NCBI GenBank assembly: GCA_017559985.1
Contig: JAFYPW010000028.1
Coordinates: 1 to 50,735, forward strand
From: Oscillospiraceae bacterium
Lineage (GTDB): Bacteria > Bacillota > Clostridia > Oscillospirales > JAAYXM01
DNA: 50,735 nt
Direction of reading: 5' to 3'
Shown here: positions 43,693 to 50,735 of the stretch, in pieces
How the letters are laid out: each line of letters starts with the position of its first letter
Numbering within the stretch: position 1 is the stretch's first letter
Notes under the pieces: generated by a model
The model's input: only the letters and a program-made list of their open reading frames with translations
What the model was told of the DNA's origin: nothing
Database searches by the model: none
Made by a program: the position numbers and the translations under genes

Positions 43693-44058
43693 TCAGACAT
43701 CAAGTGCTTTTGCGCGGTCGATAATACCGTTTATGCAATTATCGAGTTCGGCATTTCTGTAGTTTGTGTCATTTATGAGCTTTATACGCTCGGCAGAGGA
43801 GACGATGCTTTTTACATCTTCGGAGAGCTTGCCAAATTTTTCGGCAAGACCGAGTTTTGACTCAAAATTGCGGAGAATTTCTTCGGAGCGTACGATGCTG
43901 TCGCGCACGCCCTGACGGGTGATTTCGAGGTGCTCTGCTATCTCGGCGAGAGAGAGATCCTCGTTATAGTAAAGGTCAAAGATTTCATGTTGTTTTTCCG
44001 TGAGGATATCGCCGTAAAAATCAAAGAGAAGTGTGAGCTCGAGTGAAACATTTCGCAT
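43693..44058 (-). CDS. ylxM: YlxM-family helix-turn-helix protein
   Basis: This 121-residue protein belongs to the YlxM/p13 family, found upstream of ffh and thought to assist the SRP pathway. It resembles sigma-factor region 4, with a helix-turn-helix in EIFDLYYNEDLSLAEIAEHL followed by TRQGVRDSI (about residues 24-53). Strong AAAGGAGG lies before the ATG on the minus strand. It is the first gene of the operon, with the promoter and two palindromes immediately upstream. Confidence 0.94.
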   Translation of the reverse strand: MRNVSLELTLLFDFYGDILTEKQHEIFDLYYNEDLSLAEIAEHLEITRQGVRDSIVRSEEILRNFESKLGLAEKFGKLSEDVKSIVSSAERIKLINDTNYRNAELDNCINGIIDRAKALDV

Positions 44059-44070
44059 AAAAACCCTCCT

Positions 44071-44094
44071 TTGTAAAGTTGCATAACTTTACAA
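44071..44094. promoter_or_regulatory. Perfect 10-base inverted repeat before ylxM (possible operator)
   Basis: TTGTAAAGTT and AACTTTACAA flank a GCAT spacer. The site lies just downstream of the minus-strand promoter, over the predicted transcription start and abutting the ylxM ribosome binding site. It could be a repressor site or an RNA stem at the 5' end of the message. Confidence 0.65.
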
Positions 44095-44111
44095 TATGGT
44101 ATTTTACCATA
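44095..44111. promoter_or_regulatory. Second palindrome covering the ylxM -10 box
   Basis: TATGGTA and TACCATA flank TTT. The site overlaps the -10 box of the minus-strand promoter (44101-44106) and touches the neighbouring palindrome, as expected for a repressor site. It has no recognised regulator. Confidence 0.5.
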
Positions 44112-44129
44112 AACTTTGCTTTGTGTCAA
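44101..44129 (-). promoter_or_regulatory. Vegetative promoter of the ylxM-ffh-rpsP-khpA-rimM-trmD operon
   Basis: On the minus strand, TTGACA (44129-44124) and TAAAAT (44106-44101) are 17 bases apart, with a TGG extension before the -10. Transcription should start near 44094. Confidence 0.87.
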
Positions 44130-44167
44130 GGGAAATATCAATATATAGTAGAAATTAAATCTTGATG

Positions 44168-44196
44168 TTGTAATGCTTAATAAATTTGTGTATAAT
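44168..44196 (+). promoter_or_regulatory. Probable promoter of the M16-lgt-folD operon
   Basis: TTGTAA (44168-44173) and TATAAT (44191-44196) are 17 bases apart. It is divergent from the ylxM promoter and about 40 bases before the first M16 gene. Confidence 0.7.
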
Positions 44197-44239
44197 AAAA
44201 GAAAATGAGTGCACAAAACGAAGGAGATATTGTTGCGTT

Positions 44240-45514
44240 ATGAAAATGACATATAAAGAGATACTTCCGGGAATAAATCTCCGTGTTATAGAAAGTGATG
44301 CATTTGAGACAAACTGCATTTCAATTCAGTTTGTCTCGGAAATAAATAATGAAACTGCATCAAAAATGACGCTCGTTCCGCGCGTTTTAAGACGTGGAAC
44401 GGTTAAGCATCCCGATATGGAATCACTTGCGGCCGAGCTTGATGAAATGTACGGCGCAAGGATAGAACCCGTTTCGAGAAAATATGGTGACATCATCTCC
44501 GGCGGCTTTGTGTGCGACTTTGTCGATCCTGAAAAAACACTTTTCGGAAGTGTTGTAAAGCTTCTTTCTGAAATTCTTGTCAAACCAAAGCTTTCAGATG
44601 GCATTTTCGTAGAAGAATATGTTGACGGTGAACGGACAAACCTTATAGACGAAATTAAATCGGAAATAAACAATAAGCTCTCGTATGCTCACAAAAAAGC
44701 GGTTGAGATTATGTTTAAGAACACTCCTTATGCAGTGAGTGAACTCGGAACGGAAGAAGAGGCAGAAAAAATAGATTCCGCTTCACTTTATAAATATTAT
44801 AAAAAGCTTGTCTGCGAAGCTCCGTGCGAAATTTTCTTCTGTGGCAACACGTCGTTTGATGAGGTGAAAAGTGCGTTTTTGCATATGTTTTCATCCTTGC
44901 CGGCGCGAAAGGGTACTAAGGTCAAATCGGGAAAACCCATTTATTCGGAGCTTGTGAGAAAAAAAGAACGGCTTGACATTTCGCAGGCAAATCTTCTTGT
45001 GGGAATGTATAACGAAAATGCAGATATATATGCTTCGAAGCTTTTGTGCGCAGTAATCGGCGGAGGAACATGCTCAAAGCTTTTTGTTAACGTAAGAGAA
45101 AAGCAATCGCTCTGTTATTTTACCGGAACGATGTATGATTCGTTTGAAAAATCAATGTTTCTCTATTGCGGTATAGATCCGAAAAATGCAAAAATTGCTG
45201 AGAAGGCTGTTCTTGATGAGTTTGAAAACTGTGTTCTTGCACAGATAACGGATGAAGAGATTCACAACGCAAAAAAGGGTATGATTGACGATATAATCAC
45301 AGTCGACGATTCACTTTTTTCGATGGAAGCTTTCTGGCTTCGTGCGGCGCTTTTAGGAGATGAGAGAACGCCGTCTGAAATAGCTGCTTATATAAGAGAG
45401 CTTGACGGCGAAATGCTTTCGGACGTTGCGCGAGGATTTAAAACATCTGTGGTTTATTTGCTGACAGGATTGGAGGAGAGCGAAAATGCTGCAAAACTTT
45501 TGCCCCAAGCTTAA
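44240..45514 (+). CDS. M16-family peptidase-like protein without zinc motif (YmfF-type subunit)
   Basis: This 424-residue protein has the fold pattern of M16 (insulinase-type) peptidases. The early LAAELDEMYGARIEPVS stretch stands where HxxEH would be, so the protein is unlikely to be catalytic. The C-terminal half keeps the glycine-rich VIGGGTCSKLF and the REKQSLCYF motif (Arg/Tyr pair) that shapes the substrate pocket. It overlaps the next gene, a true HxxEH protein, by 29 bases. The two should form a heterodimer like the alpha/beta mitochondrial processing peptidase or Bacillus YmfF-YmfH. ATG 44240 follows AAGGAG by a rather long 13 bases. A perfect 11-base hairpin lies inside codons 23-33. 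Confidence 0.87.
   Translation: MKMTYKEILPGINLRVIESDAFETNCISIQFVSEINNETASKMTLVPRVLRRGTVKHPDMESLAAELDEMYGARIEPVSRKYGDIISGGFVCDFVDPEKTLFGSVVKLLSEILVKPKLSDGIFVEEYVDGERTNLIDEIKSEINNKLSYAHKKAVEIMFKNTPYAVSELGTEEEAEKIDSASLYKYYKKLVCEAPCEIFFCGNTSFDEVKSAFLHMFSSLPARKGTKVKSGKPIYSELVRKKERLDISQANLLVGMYNENADIYASKLLCAVIGGGTCSKLFVNVREKQSLCYFTGTMYDSFEKSMFLYCGIDPKNAKIAEKAVLDEFENCVLAQITDEEIHNAKKGMIDDIITVDDSLFSMEAFWLRAALLGDERTPSEIAAYIRELDGEMLSDVARGFKTSVVYLLTGLEESENAAKLLPQA
44306..44337. repeat. Perfect 11-base inverted repeat within the first M16 gene
   Basis: GAGACAAACTG and CAGTTTGTCTC flank a ten-base loop, inside codons 23-33 of the gene. Confidence 0.6.
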
Positions 45515-46751
45515 TCAGAAGATGATATCCCATACCTGCGCAAACGGATTAAAGATATGTATTTTTCCTAAAAAAGGATTCAAGCGCGCGTATGCAATGC
45601 TTGCCGTAAATTACGGCTCAATAGACATATCCTTTGATACTGACGGGAAAATGTATACTTCGCCGCTCGGCGTCGCTCACTTTCTTGAACATAAGGTGTT
45701 TGAACAGCCTGACGGCGGGAATGCGCTTCAAGCTTTCGCGCAGACGGGAGCCTCGCCAAACGCCTTCACCAGTAAAACAAAGACGGCGTATTATTTCTCC
45801 GGTACGGAAAAATTTATGCGCAATCTTGAAATTCTTTTGGGTTTTGTAACCACACCGTATTTCACGGCGGAGAACGTTAAAAAAGAGCAGGGAATAATCG
45901 GCCAGGAAATCAGTATGGTCAACGACCGCCCCGGCTGGAGGGTTTATGAAAACCTTATGTCGGCAATGTACGCCGTACACCCTGCAAAGGACTCTATTAT
46001 AGGTACGGTGGAGAGTATCTCTGAAATAACGCGTGATGTGCTTTTTAAGTGCTATAATACATTTTATGTTCCGTCAAATATGGCTTTGTGTGTCGCGGGT
46101 GATGTCTCTGCGGAAAAGGTTATTGCTGCCGCCGAATCTCTTCTTCCAAAAGAAAGGGTGGCACTTCCCGAACGGGATTACGGTTTGGAACCATGCGAGG
46201 TTGTCGACAGACGTGTGGTGCAGAAACTAGAAACGTCGATGCCGCAGTTTTCAATAGGTTCAAAATTTGCATTCAAGACAACCGGTGCAGAGGGGATGCG
46301 AAACAGAATTGTTGCAGAACTTGCAGCAGATATTCTGGGTGGCGGGTCATCGCCGTTGTATAATAAGCTTTATAGCGACGGAATGATTACGGCGGATTTT
46401 GACTGTGAGGCTATGGTTCTTCCCGGAAGCATTGCTCTTGTTCTTTCCGGTGAAAGCCGTGACCCCGACGCTGTCCTCACAAAGGTTTGCCTTGCTGCCG
46501 AAAGGTTGTCAAAGGATATTGACAACGCATATTTTGACAGGTGCAGGAAAGCATATCTCGGTCTTAAACTACGTTCTCTTGATAAGGTCAGAGCACTCTG
46601 TCAGGAGCAGGCGGAAGCCGTGTTTGCAGGATACGATTTTCTTGATAGTTTTGAGATTATAAACGAAATTACTCCGGATGAGATTTCGTGTTTTATATCG
46701 AAGTTTTTTAAAGAAGAAACGACGTCCGTTTCAATAGTTGCGGGTGAGTAG
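45486..46751 (+). CDS. M16-family zinc peptidase (YmfH-type catalytic subunit)
   Basis: This 421-residue protein carries the inverted zinc motif HFLEH (residues 65-69) with the third ligand likely in EQGIIGQEISM about 75 residues later, and LGGGSSPLYNKLY in the second half. It is the probable catalytic partner of the preceding M16-like protein. ATG 45486 follows GGAGGAG within the end of the previous gene, which suggests balanced synthesis. No signal peptide is seen, so it is probably cytoplasmic. The natural substrate is not known. Confidence 0.9.
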   Translation: MLQNFCPKLNQKMISHTCANGLKICIFPKKGFKRAYAMLAVNYGSIDISFDTDGKMYTSPLGVAHFLEHKVFEQPDGGNALQAFAQTGASPNAFTSKTKTAYYFSGTEKFMRNLEILLGFVTTPYFTAENVKKEQGIIGQEISMVNDRPGWRVYENLMSAMYAVHPAKDSIIGTVESISEITRDVLFKCYNTFYVPSNMALCVAGDVSAEKVIAAAESLLPKERVALPERDYGLEPCEVVDRRVVQKLETSMPQFSIGSKFAFKTTGAEGMRNRIVAELAADILGGGSSPLYNKLYSDGMITADFDCEAMVLPGSIALVLSGESRDPDAVLTKVCLAAERLSKDIDNAYFDRCRKAYLGLKLRSLDKVRALCQEQAEAVFAGYDFLDSFEIINEITPDEISCFISKFFKEETTSVSIVAGE

Positions 46752-46759
46752 GTGAAGTT

Positions 46760-47557
46760 ATGACAAACTTTATTTCTTTTCCCGGACTCGGATTTGAGTT
46801 TGAGATAAACAGAATTGCATTTTCTGTTTTCGGAAAACCTATTTACTGGTATGCGATAATAATAGCATTCGGTTTTCTTCTCGCTGTGTTTTATGGGTTT
46901 TCGAGAAGTCGTGAGTTTGATGTAAGCGACGACGACATAATAAATATGCTTGTTTTTGCGGTCCCGTTCGCCATAGTATTTGCAAGGCTTTATTATGTCG
47001 TGTTTAACTTTGAGCCTTACAGAAACAACCTTGTAGAGGTGTTTTATATTTGGGAAGGCGGAATTGCTATTTACGGCGCGATTATAGGATCGAGTCTCGG
47101 CGCACTGGTCTATTGTAAATTAAAGAAAAAAAGACTTATATCATTTCTTGATATCGGTGCTCTCGGACTTATGATAGGACAGGCAATAGGGCGTTGGGGA
47201 AATTTTGTGAATGCGGAAGCATATGGTCGTGTTACGGATTTGCCCTGGCGTATGCAGATAGGATATGCAGCTTGTGTTCATCCCACTTTTCTTTACGAAT
47301 CACTCTGGAATGCGCTCGGGTTTGCAATTTTACATTTCTACTCAAAGCACAGGAAGTTTTGTGGCGAGATTTTCCTGCTCTACGTTTTTTGGTATGGGCT
47401 TGGCCGCGCGTGGATAGAAGGACTCCGCACAGACAGCCTTTATCTCTTTGGGACCGGAATACGGACATCACAGGCTCTTGCGGCGTTGACTCTGGTCGTT
47501 TCGGCGGCAATACTTGTTTATAAATATAAAAGAATAAAGTCGGAGGTAAAAAGATGA
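46760..47557 (+). CDS. lgt: Prolipoprotein diacylglyceryl transferase Lgt
   Basis: Lgt attaches diacylglycerol to the lipobox cysteine of lipoprotein precursors at the membrane. The 265-residue product has about seven membrane segments and the Lgt signature IGQAIGRWGNFVNAEAYG (about residues 136-153), with HPTFLYES later. It follows the M16 pair by eight bases and overlaps folD by four (ATGA). Confidence 0.95.
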   Translation: MTNFISFPGLGFEFEINRIAFSVFGKPIYWYAIIIAFGFLLAVFYGFSRSREFDVSDDDIINMLVFAVPFAIVFARLYYVVFNFEPYRNNLVEVFYIWEGGIAIYGAIIGSSLGALVYCKLKKKRLISFLDIGALGLMIGQAIGRWGNFVNAEAYGRVTDLPWRMQIGYAACVHPTFLYESLWNALGFAILHFYSKHRKFCGEIFLLYVFWYGLGRAWIEGLRTDSLYLFGTGIRTSQALAALTLVVSAAILVYKYKRIKSEVKR

Positions 47558-48414
47558 GTGCAGTTATAATAGACGGAAAGGCGACTTCAAAAAAAATCAG
47601 AGAAGGTGTTCTTGCAGACATTAACAAGCTTTCTGAGCTTGGGGTCAAAGCAGGTCTTGCTGTTGTAATTGTGGGCGATAACCCTGCAAGCCGTACATAT
47701 GTAAATAACAAGAAAAAGGCTTGTGCGGAGTGCGGAATATACAGCGAGGAATATGCTTTGCCGGAAGAGACGACAGAAGAAGAACTTCTTGCTCTTATAG
47801 ACAAGCTTAACAAGAAAGAGGATATAAACGGAATTCTTGTTCAGCTTCCGCTTCCGAAGCATATTTCGGAGGATAAGGTGATTGCGGCAATCAACCCCGA
47901 TAAGGATGTTGATGCTTTCCACGTTCAGAACGTAGGAAAGATAATGACGGGTGATTTTGACTTTTTGCCTTGTACGCCGGCAGGAGTGATGGCGCTTTTT
48001 GAAGAATACGGCATAGATGTTTCCGGAAAGCGTGCAGCGGTAATAGGTCGTTCAAATATCGTAGGAAAGCCGATGTCGATGCTCCTTCTCCACAAAAATG
48101 CAACTGTAACAATCTGCCATTCAAGGACAAAAAATATTGAGGAGATACTCAAAAGCTCTGACATTATTGTAGCAGCAGTGGGCAGAGAAGCATTTCTGAA
48201 AGGGGATATGGTTTCAGAAGGCTGTGTTGTTATTGATGTCGGTATAAACCGCAATGCGGAAGGAAAGCTTTGCGGAGATGTTGATTATGAAGAAGTTTCA
48301 AAAAAAGCATCTTTCATAACGCCTGTTCCCGGTGGTGTTGGGCCGATGACTATTACAATGCTTATGAAAAACACATTGAAAGCAGCATGCCTGCAAAACA
48401 ACATAAATATCTGA
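47554..48414 (+). CDS. folD: Methylene-THF dehydrogenase/cyclohydrolase FolD
   Basis: FolD interconverts 5,10-methylene-, methenyl- and 10-formyl-THF with NADP. The 286-residue product has the catalytic Tyr/Lys in SRTYVNNKKKAC (about residue 51), GILVQLPLPKHI near 94, GRSNIVGKPMSMLLL near 165 and TPVPGGVGPMTITML near 255. It ends the M16-lgt-folD operon. It links to the purine operon by feeding the same 10-formyl-THF pool, although no ZTP riboswitch precedes it here. Confidence 0.96.
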   Translation: MSAVIIDGKATSKKIREGVLADINKLSELGVKAGLAVVIVGDNPASRTYVNNKKKACAECGIYSEEYALPEETTEEELLALIDKLNKKEDINGILVQLPLPKHISEDKVIAAINPDKDVDAFHVQNVGKIMTGDFDFLPCTPAGVMALFEEYGIDVSGKRAAVIGRSNIVGKPMSMLLLHKNATVTICHSRTKNIEEILKSSDIIVAAVGREAFLKGDMVSEGCVVIDVGINRNAEGKLCGDVDYEEVSKKASFITPVPGGVGPMTITMLMKNTLKAACLQNNINI

Positions 48415-48433
48415 TAAATTAAATATTTTTTGG

Positions 48434-48462
48434 TTGACAAAAGGCATTATTGCAAGTATAAT
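48434..48462 (+). promoter_or_regulatory. Consensus promoter of the DUF177-rpmF operon
   Basis: TTGACA (48434-48439) and TATAAT (48457-48462) match consensus perfectly with a 17-base spacer, fitting the high expression of a ribosomal-protein gene. Confidence 0.92.
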
Positions 48463-48500
48463 ATAATTCGTGACATTAAAGTCATATTATGGAGTCTATT

Positions 48501-48989
48501 ATGCAAATAAACATTAAACAACTTCGTGATCGGGATATAAGTGTTTTGCCGTTTGAGTTTGTAACTGACATTTCAGACATTGAACCGACGGTTGCTTCTC
48601 CCGTGAAGGTCTCCGGAGAAATAAGGAATCAGGCGGATGTTATCATCCTTTCGATGACGATTGAAGCAGAGCGAAACCTCGTATGTGACAGATGCGCCAA
48701 AGAGTTTTCGAGAGTGACAAGCGTTCCGTTTGAAGCCTGTGTCGTCGACCATCTGGATAATGAGGACGACGAAGACGATTTCATCATCTGCGAAACTGAT
48801 CTCCTTGAAATCGGAGAGCTCGCTGTGTCAATGTTCATTCTTGGCTTTGACAGCAAAAATCTTTGTTCTGAGGACTGCAAAGGGCTTTGCCAGATCTGCG
48901 GAGCAAACTTGAACGAACAAACATGCGACTGTAAAGAGGAGTCGATTGACCCAAGGCTTCAGATCTTATCACAGTTGCTTGATGACTAA
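48501..48989 (+). CDS. DUF177 (YceD-like) protein
   Basis: This 162-residue protein belongs to the DUF177/YceD family, nearly always found before rpmF and linked by published work on plants and bacteria to 23S rRNA accumulation. It has the CDRCAKEF motif near residue 60, an acidic stretch (DNEDDEDDF) and a C-terminal cysteine cluster ([13 protein letters not shown] and CDC) that could bind zinc. I chose ATG 48501, six bases after GGAG; the in-frame ATG at 48489 overlaps that site. Confidence 0.88.
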   Translation: MQINIKQLRDRDISVLPFEFVTDISDIEPTVASPVKVSGEIRNQADVIILSMTIEAERNLVCDRCAKEFSRVTSVPFEACVVDHLDNEDDEDDFIICETDLLEIGELAVSMFILGFDSKNLCSEDCKGLCQICGANLNEQTCDCKEESIDPRLQILSQLLDD

Positions 48990-49030
48990 ATAAACATTTA
49001 ACGCTTTATATATCGAAGGAGGTGTCACCC

Positions 49031-49222
49031 ATGGCGGTACCAAAGAGAAAACATTCTAAATCGAGGAGAGACATGAACCGCAGCGCACATTGGAAGCTTT
49101 CCCTTCCGGGAATTTCAACTTGCCCGAAGTGCGGCGCTGTTAAGCTTTCACACAGAGCTTGCAAGAAGTGCGGAACATATAACGGACGCGAAGTAATCGC
49201 TCCGGCTGATGCTGAAAAGTAA
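49031..49222 (+). CDS. rpmF: 50S ribosomal protein L32
   Basis: The 63-residue product begins [18 protein letters not shown] and has the zinc-binding CPKCG (about residue 30) and CKKCG (about 43) pairs of the zinc-containing L32 form. GAAGGAGGTG lies upstream of ATG 49031. plsX, which usually follows rpmF, is absent. Confidence 0.97.
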   Translation: MAVPKRKHSKSRRDMNRSAHWKLSLPGISTCPKCGAVKLSHRACKKCGTYNGREVIAPADAEK

Positions 49223-49251
49223 TTTTCGGCAAAGCTCAATTCGGTAAAGGG

Positions 49252-49283
49252 TAGAGGTGGATATAACATCCTCCTCTATTTTT
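49252..49283 (+). terminator. Intrinsic terminator after rpmF
   Basis: TAGAGGTGGAT (49252-49262) pairs with ATCCTCCTCTA (49268-49278), with one mismatch, and TTTTTAT follows. Confidence 0.82.
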
Positions 49284-49310
49284 ATATCGGACGAAGATCG
49301 GAGAAACAGT

Positions 49311-50603
49311 ATGAGTGCATATATAGTTGACGTGGAAAAAGGAAGCCCCGCACGCAAGGCAGGAATTGTGCCGGGCGATGAGCTTGTTTCCATTAACGGC
49401 AAGCCAATCTGCGATGTTCTTGATTATAAGTTCTATTCATATGATAAGCGATTGAAAATAGAGCTTAAAAGAAAAACAATCAAACTAAAAAAAGGTGAAG
49501 GCGAGGACTTGGGACTCGTCTTCGAAACATACCTTATGGACAAAACAAAGCGCTGCGCCAATAACTGCGTGTTTTGCTTTGTCGATCAGATGCCGAAAGG
49601 TATGCGCGAAACTCTGTATTTTAAAGATGACGACGCGCGTATGTCTTTTTTGCTTGGCAACTATATCTCTCTTACAAATCTTTCGGAAGACGATATAGAG
49701 AGAATTATCCGTATGCACATAAGTCCTATTAACGTTTCCGTTCATGCGACTGATCCTGAAATCCGCAGACAAATGGTCAGAAACCCGAAAGCCGGAGAGT
49801 GTATGAACATAATGCGGCGCCTCTCTCAGGCAGGGATAAAGCTTAACTGCCAGATAGTTGTCTGCCCGGGATTGAACGACGGCGAGGTTCTTCTAAACTC
49901 AATATCGGATATGCTTTCGCTCGGTGAGAATGTCGAAAGCATAGCTGTTGTTCCTGTTGGAATAACAAAATACAGAGAAAATCTTTATCCGCTTGAATGC
50001 TTTGATAAAGAAAAGGCAATCGAAACGATTGAAATTGTCGATAAAACAGGCGAGGAATGTAAGAAACATCGTGGTGAGCGAGTAGTTTACTGTGCAGACG
50101 AGCTGTATATTAAGGCAGGTCTTCCTCTTCCGCAGGAAGAATATTACGATTCATACCCTCAGCTTGATAACGGAGTCGGGCTTATGACTCTGCTTCACGA
50201 AGAGTTTTCTTCCGCTCTTGAGTTTTGTGACATACCTGAAAAGGTAAATAACTTTACAGTTGCAACGGGTGTTTCTGCGGCACCTTTTATAAGGAAACTC
50301 ATTGACGAATTGTCAGAAAAATGTAATAATATAGACAGAAGCGAAGTCTATGCAATAACCAATGATTTTTTCGGAAAAACTATTGATGTTGCAGGTCTTG
50401 TGACCGGGAGAGATCTTATAAACGCTCTGAAAGATAAAGAACTAACAGAGCGCCTTCTTATCCCTGAAGTTATGCTTCGTCACGGTGAAGATGTATTTTT
50501 GGATAATATCAGCATAGCGGATGTGGAGAGAGAACTCGGAGTAAAAGTTGTTCCGGTTCCCAACGACGGAGAAAAACTCCTTTTTGCAATGCTTAATTTG
50601 TAG
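49311..50603 (+). CDS. PDZ/radical-SAM-like DUF512 protein
   Basis: This 430-residue protein starts with a PDZ-like domain ([20 protein letters not shown], about residues 11-30). It continues with a radical-SAM-type cysteine motif, CANNCVFC (CX3CX2C, about residues 82-89), and ends with the DUF512 region. The family is widespread in Clostridia and Cyanobacteria and its reaction is unknown to me. ATG 49311 follows GGAG by seven bases; the frame is open further upstream, but there it overlaps the rpmF terminator. It lies 20 bases before der, a common clostridial pairing that hints at a role in ribosome or RNA metabolism (inference). Confidence 0.88.
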   Translation: MSAYIVDVEKGSPARKAGIVPGDELVSINGKPICDVLDYKFYSYDKRLKIELKRKTIKLKKGEGEDLGLVFETYLMDKTKRCANNCVFCFVDQMPKGMRETLYFKDDDARMSFLLGNYISLTNLSEDDIERIIRMHISPINVSVHATDPEIRRQMVRNPKAGECMNIMRRLSQAGIKLNCQIVVCPGLNDGEVLLNSISDMLSLGENVESIAVVPVGITKYRENLYPLECFDKEKAIETIEIVDKTGEECKKHRGERVVYCADELYIKAGLPLPQEEYYDSYPQLDNGVGLMTLLHEEFSSALEFCDIPEKVNNFTVATGVSAAPFIRKLIDELSEKCNNIDRSEVYAITNDFFGKTIDVAGLVTGRDLINALKDKELTERLLIPEVMLRHGEDVFLDNISIADVERELGVKVVPVPNDGEKLLFAMLNL

Positions 50604-50623
50604 AAGGACAGGAGGTAAAGCTT

Positions 50624-50735
50624 ATGTCAAAGCCAGTGGTAGCAATAGTCGGCAGACCGAATGTAGGAAAATCTCTGCTTTTCAATAAACTTATCGGCAA
50701 AAGACTTTCTATTGTAGAAGATACTCCGGGAGTTA
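50624..50735 (+). CDS. der: Ribosome-assembly GTPase Der (3' end outside window)
   Basis: Only the first 37 codons are present. They read [20 protein letters not shown], the first P-loop of Der/EngA, followed by the start of the switch I region (IVEDTPGV). Der has two tandem G domains and helps assemble the 50S subunit. GGAGG lies nine bases before the ATG. ObgE-type or Era GTPases are less likely because of the exact N-terminal position of the P-loop and the DUF512 neighbour. Confidence 0.93.
   Translation, partial: MSKPVVAIVGRPNVGKSLLFNKLIGKRLSIVEDTPGV

Noticed and set aside
1-50735. CRISPR arrays, tRNA or rRNA genes, prophage and insertion sequences
   Set aside because: Reading through the intergenic regions gave no regularly spaced repeats, no cloverleaf with conserved TTC loop, and no transposase, integrase or phage structural genes.

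Overview
The window looks like ordinary chromosome from a spore-forming member of the Clostridia, probably an uncultured gut relative of the Oscillospiraceae/Ruminococcaceae. The evidence is a full set of low-GC Gram-positive housekeeping genes (PolC-type replicase, RNase M5, YlxM-Ffh, the MEP isoprenoid pathway), sporulation genes (spoVG, spoIIR and a SpoIVFA/SpoIVFB-like pair) and typical clostridial purine genes. I see no phage, insertion-sequence transposase, CRISPR array, rRNA or tRNA. Taxonomy is inferred from gene content only.

Layout. 1-4474: a membrane-bound AraC-type regulator (cut by the window start) and two CUT1 sugar-type ABC permeases behind a structured leader; no solute-binding protein or ATPase is adjacent. 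4586-7165: spoVG on the minus strand, divergent from murC and a CPBP-family membrane protease. 7166-7685: a 520-base gap with a possible inverted-repeat element, an intrinsic terminator, a near-consensus promoter and a ZTP riboswitch joined to a terminator. 7686-20610: a ten-gene purine/one-carbon operon in the order purE, purC, purF-like, purM, purN, purO, AICAR formyltransferase, purD, purL, fhs. 20649-21995 (minus): spoIIR and a DUF6062 gene. 22079-33397: an OGG-type glycosylase, then pyrH-frr-uppS-cdsA-dxr-rseP-ispG-polC. 33474-40449: a GNAT-like protein, fba, comEC, holA, rnmV, and an M23/M50 pair. 40427-44058 (minus): the SRP/ribosome-maturation operon ylxM-ffh-rpsP-khpA-rimM-trmD. 44240-50735: two M16 peptidase-like genes, lgt, folD, DUF177, rpmF, a PDZ/radical-SAM DUF512 protein and the start of der.

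How the genes work together. The purine operon encodes most of the route from PRPP to IMP. Its formyl-using steps (PurN and AICAR formyltransferase) depend on 10-formyl-THF from Fhs, and FolD is encoded further along. The upstream ZTP riboswitch senses ZMP/ZTP, the intermediate that accumulates when 10-formyl-THF runs short, so control fits the operon's content. Three points stand out: the PurF-like protein lacks the N-terminal cysteine nucleophile of the glutaminase domain; the usual bifunctional PurH is replaced by a stand-alone AICAR formyltransferase plus an archaeal-type PurO cyclohydrolase; and fhs carries a single-base frameshift. purK, purB and purA are not in the window.

I did not find a clearly new system. 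The best leads are the remodelled purine operon, the paired palindromes at the ylxM-ffh promoter, the inverted-repeat element before purE, and the sporulation-type M23/M50 pair with intact metal ligands on both members.
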